Shown here piece after piece: positions 47,001-54,932 of a stretch of DNA of 64,000 bases. The stretch spans positions 248,001 to 312,000 of the forward strand of contig NZ_JAAEEB010000002.1 in the NCBI RefSeq assembly GCF_013346935.1, written 5' to 3'. The notes under the pieces were generated by a model. That model searched no databases. It was not told where the DNA came from and saw only the letters and a program-made list of their open reading frames with translations. Every line of letters starts with the position of its first letter. Within the stretch, counting starts at the first letter, position 1. Both the position numbers and the translations under genes were made by a program. This stretch comes from Lactobacillus melliventris (lineage in GTDB: Bacteria > Bacillota > Bacilli > Lactobacillales > Lactobacillaceae).

Positions 47001-47732
47001 TAAAGAAGTCATTTTTGTACAACTCATAAACATTTGTTTCATATTCGTTACTTTAGAAGTATCTAATTTATTTAAACCATTTATTGTGGTGAGATTCAAC
47101 AGACGGTAGAAAAGTATTTCAGCTGATCCAATGATGGCAATGGGAGCATTAATATCAATTTCTGTAATATCGGTTCCAGAAACATTACTGATATTATTAA
47201 AAATACTAATATCTTTATTTTCTGTATTGTCAATTTTATAATTCCCGTTCTTTTCACCAATTGATAATACACCGTTGCTAAAAGTTACTGGTATATCATT
47301 CCAAGTACTTGAAACAGATGAATTGCTATCACGAGTGGCTTTTGTGGGGTCAAATTGATTTGTATTTGTTTTGCTATCATAGTCCAAACTAGAATTGTTT
47401 TCAGTATTAGTAGTTGGAACAGTATAACCTTGAGTTTGTAGACTTGCTGGATTGCTGTTCGATATGTTCACATTAGTTTGATTGTCGCTGTTTTGGTCAG
47501 TGGGGTCATCGTCAGTAGCTGTTGCACCTTCCGTTTCTGAACTAGTCTCTGTTTGATAGTTCAATATGGTCTTAACTGTCCTTTTGGTAGCTTTTTTAGT
47601 AGCGCGAGTACCATTTTGATTAGCCGCTTTTACCATTTGGGGTTTGGCATTAATTAAGCCTAAAGCAGTTGCGGCTACGCCGCCGAGCAATATTTTTTCT
47701 CTTTGTTTACTGATAGTCTTATGTGTATTCAT
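44088..47732 (-). CDS. Giant BspA-repeat protein, LPQTG-anchored (array member 6)
   Basis: A 1214-residue protein with the same plan as member 1: three BspA modules (from about 140, 447 and 750), HRQDE-type linkers (about 369 and 669), a YRDQDDKEI MucBP-like domain (about 950), a short SGSNG stalk and LPQTG at about 1177. Modules 1 and 2 resemble member 1 in order but differ in sequence. Module 3 and the C-terminal half are nearly identical to member 1. The signal region is more diverged (MNTHKTISKQREKILLGG), suggesting that this copy is older or has escaped homogenisation at its 5' end. Covalent wall attachment is expected. Confidence 0.94.
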   Translation of the reverse strand: MNTHKTISKQREKILLGGVAATALGLINAKPQMVKAANQNGTRATKKATKRTVKTILNYQTETSSETEGATATDDDPTDQNSDNQTNVNISNSNPASLQTQGYTVPTTNTENNSSLDYDSKTNTNQFDPTKATRDSNSSVSSTWNDIPVTFSNGVLSIGEKNGNYKIDNTENKDISIFNNISNVSGTDITEIDINAPIAIIGSAEILFYRLLNLTTINGLNKLDTSKVTNMKQMFMSCTKMTSLDLSSFDTTNVTSFNTMFASDPNLTSVDLSSFTVSDNATTMGMFALSKQLTSSLSKLILGKGFKFTTSNDRPNNSLQQPGTWINMGEDNGSLTKGTNQWSSADLMTNYQGDRDHDTYVRYTGGTVTVHRQDEDGKQLVDQDGKQIPDEKLFGNISDPVTVDTSKEIAGYTFKENKNSDVKAFTSDPQDITLVYSKSKTDNTNDNTWEGVPYTFNNGVLSLGEKGKTYTINNSDNKDISIKNNISNVAGTDITEIDINAPIAIIGSAQSLFSYLNFTKINGLDKLDTSKVTNMSNMFFDSPKIVSLDLSSFDTANVTNFNMMFVADRSLESVDLSSFSIKDNATTQVMFKLCENLKKLILGKGFKFTISNDKPNNSLQQPGTWVNMGVDQDSPAKGTNKWTSDELMTNYQGDRDHDTYVRYTGGTVTIHRQDEDGKQLVDQDGKQIPDEKLFGNISDPVTVDTSKEFAGYTFKENKNSDVKAFTSDPQDITLVYSKSKTDNTSDNTWEGVPYTFNNGVLSLGEKGKNYAVDNSGNKEKSYALDTRDISISQNIKGVNVDEIKEIDLNAPIAIKGSANGVFKNLKNLATIKGLDNLDTSQVTDFSLMFSGDTALTSADLSNFQVAANAEMTDMFSSCSSLTKLTLGTGFKFIGSTGLNDLSGTWVNMGAGEGSPAKGTNKWTSAELVTNYQGDTNHDVYVRFTNLGGKITINYRDQDDKEIPGVPAEVNFGNENDKLINDDPVTTFKLKDPLKDSSGTEYQFDHAKQNNSRITLSDVTYSASANPQDITLVYTKKTGTGSNGSGSNGSGSNNGSGNSTPNSSVPNNNNSSSGNNGSVNNPSSSNSQGSNSQGSNTGNSNNNSSSASNGQNNGNNLPNNEPNNIPTPVNRKPKTVKPHKTINKGFNIKDQNAIHNQQLANSLKNNGSSSNAQNNASNTLPQTGNDKHSSLAMLALGSLALATALGAAWFGRKKD

Positions 47733-47769
47733 ATAATTCCTCTTCTAAACCGCATATTAATATAAGCTT

Positions 47770-47798
47770 AGTATATGGCTGTGGTAAATCAATGTCAA
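47770..47798 (-). promoter_or_regulatory. Promoter of array member 6
   Basis: Minus-strand TTGACA, spacer of 17 bases (TTGATTTACCACAGCCA), TATACT. The -35 is the full consensus here, unlike the TTGACT of the sisters. Confidence 0.8.
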
Positions 47799-47818
47799 AT
47801 AATCATTAAATGACAAAG

Positions 47819-47850
47819 AATGCTCATTAGTAAAATACTAATGAGCATTC
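47819..47850 (-). terminator. Terminator of the anchorless BspA gene
   Basis: AATGCTCATTAG / CTAATGAGCATT, a perfect 12-bp stem with a 7-base loop, 38 bases after the stop at 47888. The T-run is weak. Confidence 0.65.
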
Positions 47851-47887
47851 TCTAGAGACTTATATAAATATTATATTTAAACTAAAC

Positions 47888-49261
47888 TTAATTTGTACCA
47901 TCATTACGATACATACCATAATCGGTACTACCATTATAATTATCCATTAGTTCATCTGATGTCCACATATCGCTATTGTCATTTACCCATGTTCCTGGTG
48001 TGTCAAGACCAGTATTAGCCATCACACATTTCTTTCCTAGGACAAGAGTTTGTAGATTGCTTAAACCTCTCAACATATATGTTTTATTAGTGGCTTTAGT
48101 CATATCAAAACTACTAATATCAAGATTTTGCAAACTCTTGCATCCATCAAACATTTGATAAATGCTGTTAACGTTTGACGTGTCAAAGTTAGAGAGGTTT
48201 AGTGTTGGTAGTGCTTCACAATGGAAGAACATACCTTCCATTCTGTTAACTTTAGCTGTATTAAATTTTTCTAGACCTTTAATAGAAGTTAAGTTGTAAC
48301 AATTACTAAACATTCCTAGCATGTTAGTTACATTTGCTGTATTAAAGTTTGCTAAATTAAGTTCTTTTGCGGCAAAGCAATTATAAAACATATTAGACAT
48401 GTCAGTTACATTTGCTGTATTAAAACTGCTTAAATCAATATCTGTCAAACTTTCACAAGCATTAAACATACTTGCCATGTTTGTAACAGTATCGGTCTTG
48501 AAATTAGATAAGTTTAATTCCTTCAGATTTATACAGTAATTAAACATGTTAGACATATCCGTAACTTTATATGTTTCACCAGGCACGAACAGTTTTGATA
48601 AGTCTAATTTTTCTAAGGATGGACAATTATAAAACATGCCACTCATATCAGTTACGTCTTTGAGGTCGAAGTTTTCGATCCCATTAACTGATCTTAATTT
48701 CACAAAGTTATTAAATAAGAAAGAAGCTGAACCTTCGACAGAAAGCTTTCCAGTAAAGTTCACAGTTTCAACGGTTCTGTTGTTAAAAACATATGAAGAG
48801 TCGTCCCAATCAATATAATCGAAGGATAGGGCATTAGAAAATCCAGGAAAAGGAATTGGCTTATTTTTTATATGACCTCCACCAAGATTCAGTGTATGAG
48901 TTACTGTATCATAGCTAATTCGAATAGATCTCCATGTTCCATTTTCAATGGTGTCACTTCTAGTTGCTTTTGCTGAAGTAAACTGCTTTGCAGTCTTATC
49001 ATTGTCTGAGACAGGATTGGCACTATTTTTCGAATTACTATTTGCTTTGTTCTCATTATCATCTTTACTTACATTTGATTGGTTAACAACATCTGAGTTG
49101 TTTTTGCTATTTGTAGTTGCATTGGCGTCAACTTTATTAGTTGTAGCTTGATTACTATTTATTTCATCAGCTTTAACAGCATTAGGTGAGACGACAAGTA
49201 ATGCTAAAGCGGCAGTTGCTAAACTACTAATTAGCAATATCTTATTACGATGAAAAGCCAT
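47888..49261 (-). CDS. Secreted BspA-repeat protein without wall anchor
   Basis: This 457-residue protein has a signal peptide (about 1-32, ending AVKADE), an Asn/Ser/Lys-rich spacer and one BspA solenoid (about 145-430, eight or so MFxxC repeats). It ends NYNGSTDYGMYRNDGTN, exactly where the LPQTG sisters continue (NYQGDRDHDTYVRY) into their first MucBP-like linker. It therefore lacks linker, stalk and sorting signal. AAAGGAGA upstream of ATG 49261 shows that a TTG nine codons earlier is not the start. It could be a released protein or the truncated 5' part of a former anchored gene. It has its own promoter and terminator. Confidence 0.9.
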   Translation of the reverse strand: MAFHRNKILLISSLATAALALLVVSPNAVKADEINSNQATTNKVDANATTNSKNNSDVVNQSNVSKDDNENKANSNSKNSANPVSDNDKTAKQFTSAKATRSDTIENGTWRSIRISYDTVTHTLNLGGGHIKNKPIPFPGFSNALSFDYIDWDDSSYVFNNRTVETVNFTGKLSVEGSASFLFNNFVKLRSVNGIENFDLKDVTDMSGMFYNCPSLEKLDLSKLFVPGETYKVTDMSNMFNYCINLKELNLSNFKTDTVTNMASMFNACESLTDIDLSSFNTANVTDMSNMFYNCFAAKELNLANFNTANVTNMLGMFSNCYNLTSIKGLEKFNTAKVNRMEGMFFHCEALPTLNLSNFDTSNVNSIYQMFDGCKSLQNLDISSFDMTKATNKTYMLRGLSNLQTLVLGKKCVMANTGLDTPGTWVNDNSDMWTSDELMDNYNGSTDYGMYRNDGTN

Positions 49262-49296
49262 AATTTCTCCTTTAATTAATTTGTACAAGCTAGTCT

Positions 49297-49325
49297 TATA
49301 AATAAGCTTATATTTTAAGTTTCAA
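49297..49325 (-). promoter_or_regulatory. Promoter of the anchorless BspA gene
   Basis: Minus-strand TTGAAA, 17-base spacer, TTTATA. It differs from the array promoters in both hexamers and spacer. Confidence 0.55.
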
Positions 49326-49402
49326 CCAGAAAGCATTCTCTAACTGAAAAATATTAAAAAATGCTCTTGAATTATTCTTTTTAGTCTTACTGAGTAATTA
49401 AA

Positions 49403-50539
49403 TTAGTTGTTAGTAATTTCAAAAGGAACAATGATCCAGCCACCTGATTCATAACCAGCTTGTCCAAAGAAGGCGCCTTTGTAGTTAACTGTCATATATC
49501 CTCTGTAGCCAACTGGTAAACCACTAAGGTCCCAAGTAACGGTTTTACCATCAGATGAAACTACACCAGCATTGTCCTTCCAATTGCTGAGGTAGTACTT
49601 AACGTAATGATCATATTGAACGTCATCTCTATTAGCTACGCGAAGCTTCATATTGCTGCCATCTTTATCATAGCAGTTGTATGAAAGTGAAATTTTACCA
49701 TATGACTGTGGAATAGAAAGTGTTTGATACTGTACTGCTTGATAATATGCAGGAGTATATGAGTCTATGGCATTGTCTGACTTTAGAGGTGAAAAGTCGG
49801 TAATTGCATTATATGAAATAGAAAGATTAGTTAAATTAGGCTTATTTGCCAATGCTGAAATATCATAAATGCTACATTGCTGTAAGTTAACACTTTTCAA
49901 TTGGTTTAAATCTTTCAAAGCGCTAATATCTGACAATTTACTGTGAATCAAAGCGATACCAAAGTCATTAATATTAGTATCTATATCAGGTTCCAATTCC
50001 AAACTTTTAAGATTGTAAGCATATTCCAATCCCTTTAAAGATTGAATGCTTAACCCAGCTATATAGTAATTCATATCATTTTGTTCATGCTCACCAAAAA
50101 GATAAAGGTATTGCAACTTACGCAAATCGGCTTTAGTAATTCTCTTTACACCTGCTTCGCTGTCATCAGCATAGAGATTGTAGGCAACTATTTTTTGCAA
50201 ATTCTTATCAGGCATCCAGCTATCAATAGGTTCATCATCGTCATCTTGAGCTTTGACTGACTTAGTAGCAATACTGTTGGAAGTAGTATTACTCTTGTCT
50301 AAGAAGCTCTTGTTAATATGCACAACGGTCTTATCAGTAGCTATTGCGTTTTTATCAGGAGCTTTGCTTGCTGCCAAATTGGTTTTATTGTTCAAGCTTT
50401 GTGCAGCCAGTGTGCTTCCAGATACGCTGTCAGCTTTAACTGCATGGGGACCACCAACAACTAGTGCTAGTGCAGCAGCAGTAATTCCACTAAATAACAA
50501 TTTTTTACTTTGTTTACTTAGTTTTATATGTTTATTCAT
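49403..50539 (-). CDS. Secreted leucine-rich-repeat (internalin-like) protein
   Basis: A 378-residue protein with a signal peptide (about 1-36, AVKADS) and a Thr/Asn-rich spacer. A cap motif, SWMPDKNLQKIVAYNL (about 107-122), precedes internalin-type LRRs (LSDISALKDLNQLKSVNL, IYDISALANKPNLTNLSI, AITDFSPL; about 195-270). The end is an immunoglobulin-like region (about 285-378, VTWDLSGLPVGYRGYMTVNY). There is no LPxTG, SLAP or membrane helix, so it may be released or bound through a partner. It is a close paralogue of the N-terminal half of the gene at 50685. GAGAGGT precedes the ATG. Confidence 0.9.
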   Translation of the reverse strand: MNKHIKLSKQSKKLLFSGITAAALALVVGGPHAVKADSVSGSTLAAQSLNNKTNLAASKAPDKNAIATDKTVVHINKSFLDKSNTTSNSIATKSVKAQDDDDEPIDSWMPDKNLQKIVAYNLYADDSEAGVKRITKADLRKLQYLYLFGEHEQNDMNYYIAGLSIQSLKGLEYAYNLKSLELEPDIDTNINDFGIALIHSKLSDISALKDLNQLKSVNLQQCSIYDISALANKPNLTNLSISYNAITDFSPLKSDNAIDSYTPAYYQAVQYQTLSIPQSYGKISLSYNCYDKDGSNMKLRVANRDDVQYDHYVKYYLSNWKDNAGVVSSDGKTVTWDLSGLPVGYRGYMTVNYKGAFFGQAGYESGGWIIVPFEITNN

Positions 50540-50583
50540 AATTTTTACCTCTCAAATTTTAACTAATAACAATTTGCACTATT

Positions 50584-50612
50584 ATTGTATATCTATAATA
50601 TAATGTTTGCAA
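50584..50612 (-). promoter_or_regulatory. Promoter of the secreted LRR gene
   Basis: Minus-strand TTGCAA, 17-base spacer, TACAAT, 45 bases upstream of the ATG. Confidence 0.6.
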
Positions 50613-50644
50613 TATATAACGACTATATCCTATCTAAAATGTAT

Positions 50645-50687
50645 ATAAAAAGCACCCAGTAAATATACTTATTAGGTGCTTTTTTTA
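50645..50687 (-). terminator. Terminator of the LRR/MucBP gene
   Basis: AAAAAGCACCCAGTAA / TTATTAGGTGCTTTTT with mismatches in the upper stem; T residues on both sides. It overlaps the end of the gene at 50685. Confidence 0.75.
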
Positions 50688-52556
50688 TTTTATCCCTTTT
50701 CTTTTATAGTGCATCAGTACTAGGCCTAACACATTGAATAATACTATCAAAATTAGTGTTGTTAGTACTAAATGCGAAAGCTTATTAATTTTGGAGCTGA
50801 GTTGCTGTTCCCTTGTCTGTTTGTCATTTGATGTGTGTATCTTGCCGCTAAATCGCTGATCTTTACTGTGCTTATAGTTAGCGGTATTATCAGCACTAAT
50901 TAAGCTTTTGCTTTTTGATTGGCTTTTAGTATAAACATAGATTAGCTTTTGTGACTGTTGCTTAAGAGTAATTACGGTTGTATCTAAATTATTTGTAATA
51001 TGTGAACCGTTAAAATCTTTAAATTTAATAGTGTAACCTGGTAGTTTTAATGCAGGAACAGATTGTTGATCATTAATAAAGCCACTTATAATTTTATTCG
51101 GAGAGATCTTATTGCCGTCTGTGTCTTCAAAGCAAACAATCACATTTGATACTTTTTCTTTGCTTTTTTTATCATAATAGAAAGTAATATCTTGCGGCTG
51201 ACTATTAAGCAAAATAGCTATGCTTCCCAAATGATAAGAGTTGCCGTTGTGGTCAATTTCATAATAAATAGGAGTATAGCCAGGAACATCTTTAGGCTCA
51301 ATTACTTTTTGCTTATTAAAATCACCACTAGTTATACTTTCAGGTGCAATTGCTTTGCCATTTTCATCTTGATAATGAATGGTAATGTTTTTTGGCTTAT
51401 CGCGGTTATAAAGCAAGGTAATATCTTGTACTTTGGCACTAATAGTGGTCGTGACAAAGTCCTGACTGATTGGAGTCTTAATACCGTCAACTAATTTTGC
51501 AGCAATTGAATAGCCGGTAAAGCTCGGAATAGAGATATTGCTGCTGGTATTAATATCGCCATACAGTTTCTGTTCACAGGCAATTGTGTTGCCGTCATCG
51601 TCTTTAAAATGAAAAGTAATAGGTTGTCCTGTAACTATTCTAAAAGGAATAATATACCAACCAGTAATTAGCGGCTCTTGCACACGATTCATACTGTGAA
51701 ACTTCACGGTCATTGCTGCCCCGTCACCGGGTTTCAATCCCAGAAGGTTCCAAGTTACAGTCTTTTCATCAGTAATTTGACCGACATGGTTACTCCAATT
51801 GCTGCAAAATTGTTTAATGAAGCAGCTGGAATTAAGATGCTTACCTGTTTCAATTTTAAGTGGCATATTTGAGCCATTAAAATCAAATAGTTTGTAAGGG
51901 TCAGGTGTGTAAAAAGTACTTTCTGCAGGGATGTGAATAGATTTAACGCGAATTATTTGCTTTTTTAAGTTTACATTGCCATTTTCAAGCAACCGTTTAT
52001 TTGTCTTTAATGGTGAAAAATCTGCAATTGCATTGTATGAAAGGTTAAGTTGAATTAGTTGCGGTTTATTTGCTAAAGCAGAAATATCATGCACGCTGCA
52101 CATCTCTAGGTTAACAGAAGTCAATTTATTCAAATCATGCAAAGCCGAAATATCCGTTAAAGTTGAATTAACAATAGTATGGTGCAGCCATTTGTGATTA
52201 AATTCGCGACTAGGGGCAAGGTCTATTTTAGCTAAATTAGTTGCGTATTCTAAGCCCTCTAGTGATGTAAGCTTTAAGCGTAACCTATATTCACCTGCAG
52301 AAACATCACATTGCCGTTGACCATGAACAACATGTCTTTCACTAGGTGCTATTAATTTAATTTCAGTTAAGTTAGCTAAGCTTTCCTTGGTAATCTGGCT
52401 AATATTTTGGTTCAAATTCGCAGCCACAATTTTTTGCAAGACCTTATCAGGCATCCAACTGGCAATTGAATTGGAATTTTCGACAGAATTTATCACATCA
52501 ATATCAAAATCAGAGGTAGCGATCGTTGATTTGAGTTCACTAGTTCTAGTCGACAT
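50685..52556 (-). CDS. LRR / MucBP protein with C-terminal membrane helix and no signal peptide
   Basis: This 623-residue protein begins close to the LRR cap (SWMPDKVLQKIVAANL, about 33-48). Internalin-type LRRs follow (LTDISALHDLNKLTSVNL, VHDISALANKPQLIQLNL), then an immunoglobulin-like segment and four MucBP-like domains (about 312, 388, 465 and related linkers; ITIHYQDENGKA, VIVCFEDTDGNK). The C-terminal helix LVLTTLILIVLFNVLGLVL ends in HYKRKGIK without LPxTG. Unlike its paralogue at 49403 it has no signal peptide. An in-frame stop lies immediately before the ATG and the ribosome site is weak. It may have lost its 5' end, so translation and export are doubtful. Confidence 0.8.
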   Translation of the reverse strand: MSTRTSELKSTIATSDFDIDVINSVENSNSIASWMPDKVLQKIVAANLNQNISQITKESLANLTEIKLIAPSERHVVHGQRQCDVSAGEYRLRLKLTSLEGLEYATNLAKIDLAPSREFNHKWLHHTIVNSTLTDISALHDLNKLTSVNLEMCSVHDISALANKPQLIQLNLSYNAIADFSPLKTNKRLLENGNVNLKKQIIRVKSIHIPAESTFYTPDPYKLFDFNGSNMPLKIETGKHLNSSCFIKQFCSNWSNHVGQITDEKTVTWNLLGLKPGDGAAMTVKFHSMNRVQEPLITGWYIIPFRIVTGQPITFHFKDDDGNTIACEQKLYGDINTSSNISIPSFTGYSIAAKLVDGIKTPISQDFVTTTISAKVQDITLLYNRDKPKNITIHYQDENGKAIAPESITSGDFNKQKVIEPKDVPGYTPIYYEIDHNGNSYHLGSIAILLNSQPQDITFYYDKKSKEKVSNVIVCFEDTDGNKISPNKIISGFINDQQSVPALKLPGYTIKFKDFNGSHITNNLDTTVITLKQQSQKLIYVYTKSQSKSKSLISADNTANYKHSKDQRFSGKIHTSNDKQTREQQLSSKINKLSHLVLTTLILIVLFNVLGLVLMHYKRKGIK

Positions 52557-52820
52557 TTAGTCATCATCTTCTTTACTAATAAAAATAGCGGTAAATTCAT
52601 TTTTAACGTTAAGCGCGTTTGCTTTAAAAATAGCAATAGGTATATTAATGTTTTAAAAAATCGCTTTCTAAAAACTATATATTAATATTATACGCGAGAA
52701 TAGCCGCAAACAAATGTTACCCTCATAATACTATCTAAGCCTCAGTATAGCATGTATTATTGCAGATGACTATTTCAAAATAGTTATTTCTGATATCGTT
52801 ATATAGTGATTTTAAAGAAA

Positions 52821-53774
52821 TTAGCGCAAAATCCAAATGCGCACAAGTTGCCAGCCAATTGCTAAAACAAAAATAACATTAAAGGTAATGATTACCGTCT
52901 TGATAAAAGTCATATTTTGGTAAAACTTGGGCCGGGCTGCAGGCCGAACCTGCTCCGACTTTTTGATTTTTTTATGGTCTTTTTTGGCTGTTAAAGACGC
53001 CTGGCGTCTTTTTTTACTTTGCTTTGGCTTAGCGGTTAATTCTGTAGCAATTAAGTTATGTTTCGTCGCTTTATTTTTAGCAATTAAGTCGCCTTGCACA
53101 ACCGTCCGGTGCTGGCCGTAGCCATACTTAGAGGTATTAAAGTCAGAACAGGTAATCAGTGTGATCATGCTTTTATCCTGCATGTTGTTTTCAACTTCAA
53201 CCTGAGTGGGCTTAATGGCAAAAGAAATTGTTTTGATTTTATACGTATATATATGATGCAAATCTGTTACATAAATAAGGTCGCCTGGACGCGATAAGTG
53301 CAAATTATCTAAAACGGCAGGACCATAAGATCCCATGTAGTGTCCTGCAAGTACGTAATTATTAGCACCACCCATGACACGGTCGGGCAGGCAAGTTACC
53401 ACACCGTATTCTAAATTTTGATTCTGGTCTCCATAACCGGCAAAAAGGGGATTATGAATATTGACACTGGGAATAGCAATTCTGCCAATGGCATAGGCCC
53501 TGGCTTGCTTAGCTCTGAGAACTTCGGCTGCACTAACTGACTTAGTTTTGCTGGCATCGTAATTTGTTTTGCGTTTTTTATTTCTATCTGCTTTCTTTTG
53601 TGTTAAAGTTGTATTTGCTTTTTGCGCATTTTGTTGAACGACATAGGAGTTACCGAACCCGGAACCGAAAAAAATCAGGGTCACTCCCAGGTAAAAAAGG
53701 GCTCCTAGTAGTAATACACGAATAGTAGACCATATTTGATATTTTAAAGAATGTTTTTGCTTTTTATTTGCCAT
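52821..53774 (-). CDS. Sortase with N- and C-terminal membrane helices
   Basis: A 317-residue transpeptidase. An N-terminal helix lies at about 16-36, then a basic linker and the sortase beta barrel (about 95-232). Catalytic residues are His145 in LAGHYMG, Cys209 in TLITCSDF and Arg223 in GQHRTVVQG. The TLITC motif fits class A-type enzymes. After the barrel comes a 55-residue Lys/Arg-rich segment and a second helix (about 289-314), an arrangement more usual for class C. It sits directly upstream of the surface-protein array on the same strand and likely cleaves the LPQTG signals between Thr and Gly. Whether it is the housekeeping sortase or dedicated to the array is unknown. Confidence 0.9.
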   Translation of the reverse strand: MANKKQKHSLKYQIWSTIRVLLLGALFYLGVTLIFFGSGFGNSYVVQQNAQKANTTLTQKKADRNKKRKTNYDASKTKSVSAAEVLRAKQARAYAIGRIAIPSVNIHNPLFAGYGDQNQNLEYGVVTCLPDRVMGGANNYVLAGHYMGSYGPAVLDNLHLSRPGDLIYVTDLHHIYTYKIKTISFAIKPTQVEVENNMQDKSMITLITCSDFNTSKYGYGQHRTVVQGDLIAKNKATKHNLIATELTAKPKQSKKRRQASLTAKKDHKKIKKSEQVRPAARPKFYQNMTFIKTVIITFNVIFVLAIGWQLVRIWILR

Positions 53775-53892
53775 TGAACTATTTCTCTTTAAACTTCTGT
53801 ATTAGGTTTCAGCTATTATTTAAGTATAAATTTGCGTAAAGCACAATTATTTGTTTTGTAGGAAACACTTAAAAATAATAATCAAATAAGTA

Positions 53893-53921
53893 TTGAAATC
53901 GCTTATGCACTACTTTATAAT
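53893..53921 (+). promoter_or_regulatory. Promoter of second bglG operon with cre-like box
   Basis: TTGAAA (53893-53898), 17 bases, TATAAT (53916-53921). TGAAATCGCTTATG at 53894-53907 overlaps the -35 and matches 12 of 14 positions of the cre consensus, suggesting CcpA control. Confidence 0.75.
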
Positions 53922-53938
53922 ATCAGCTGTAAGTAGAC

Positions 53939-54008
53939 GTGTTACTGATTTGATCAGGCATTAACCTATGAACAATACTTATTTTGGTACTGTTTGTAGG
54001 TTTTTTTA
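53939..54008 (+). promoter_or_regulatory. RAT antiterminator and terminator before second bglG
   Basis: The RAT runs from GTGTTACTG (53939) to CAGGCATTAACC (53966). The terminator stem AACCTATGAACA / TGTTTGTAGGTT starts at its 3' end and is followed by seven T residues. The near-identical RAT at 54933-54960 shows that one protein regulates both. Confidence 0.88.
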
Positions 54009-54028
54009 TTGGAAAGGAAGTAAGTTGA

Positions 54029-54898
54029 ATGAAATTTGTAAAAAATTTTAACAACAATGCTGCCTTGGTGTCTGATGAATCTGAAGTAGACTGGGTGGTG
54101 ATTGGTAACGGGATTGGTTTCGGCAAAAAAGTTGGTGATCCCATTGATGAGGACAAGATTTCGCGCCGTTTTATAGCTGTTGGAGAAAATCTGAAAATGG
54201 TTGACAGCGTGCGGAATATTGATCAGAGGACTTTAGCATTAACTACTGCTGTGATTAATTTGGCTAGCAAACAATTGCAGATAACTTTTTCGGATTATCA
54301 GTTTATGGTATTGGCAGATCATATCGACTTTATGCTAACCCGTGCTACTGAAAATATTGAATTAGGCCAAGATACGCTTGGCTGGGAAATGCAAAAATTG
54401 TTTCCTAAAGAATACGGCACGGCTCAGGAAGCATTAAAGTTAATGCAGGAAAAAACCAAGCTTGATTTTCCTAAAAGTGAAGCAGCTTATCTGACATACC
54501 ATTTTATTAACGCTGGCTCTGGTCAGACTAAACTGCAGGATACTATCAAAATTACTAAGCTTATTCGCGGAGTAGTTGATATTATTCAGTACCAGTATGG
54601 GATGCAGCTCGACACTGAATCATTTAATTTTAACAGGTTCATGACCCATTTACGTGCCTTTATGGTAAGGCATATGTGTGGCGAATGTGAGAAGGATTCG
54701 GGTGAAGAGCTTGATAATTCTTTAATTGAACTGATGAAAGTCAAGTATCAAAAGGCGTATGACACTGTCCAAAAAATCGGCACGTACTTATATAAACAAG
54801 CAGGTTGGCAAATGCAGCCTGATGACCAGGTATATCTAACTCTTCATGTCTGGCGGGTAACGCACAGACAAAATGATGCACAATTACGGGAGAGTTAA
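54029..54898 (+). CDS. BglG/LicT-family transcriptional antiterminator (second copy)
   Basis: This 289-residue protein has the CAT RNA-binding domain (MKFVKNFNNNAALVSDE, about 1-60), PRD1 (LADHIDFMLTRATEN) and PRD2 (FNRFMTHLRAFMVRHM, LTLHVWRV), with the conserved His residues that the PTS phosphorylates. GGAAAGGAAG precedes the ATG at a normal distance. It is preceded and followed by nearly identical RAT sequences, so it probably stimulates its own synthesis and that of the permease. It is clearly diverged from the copy at 11698, as are the RAT elements. Confidence 0.93.
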   Translation: MKFVKNFNNNAALVSDESEVDWVVIGNGIGFGKKVGDPIDEDKISRRFIAVGENLKMVDSVRNIDQRTLALTTAVINLASKQLQITFSDYQFMVLADHIDFMLTRATENIELGQDTLGWEMQKLFPKEYGTAQEALKLMQEKTKLDFPKSEAAYLTYHFINAGSGQTKLQDTIKITKLIRGVVDIIQYQYGMQLDTESFNFNRFMTHLRAFMVRHMCGECEKDSGEELDNSLIELMKVKYQKAYDTVQKIGTYLYKQAGWQMQPDDQVYLTLHVWRVTHRQNDAQLRES

Positions 54899-54932
54899 TT
54901 CTACTATATTTTAATAATTAATTAGTTTAAAC

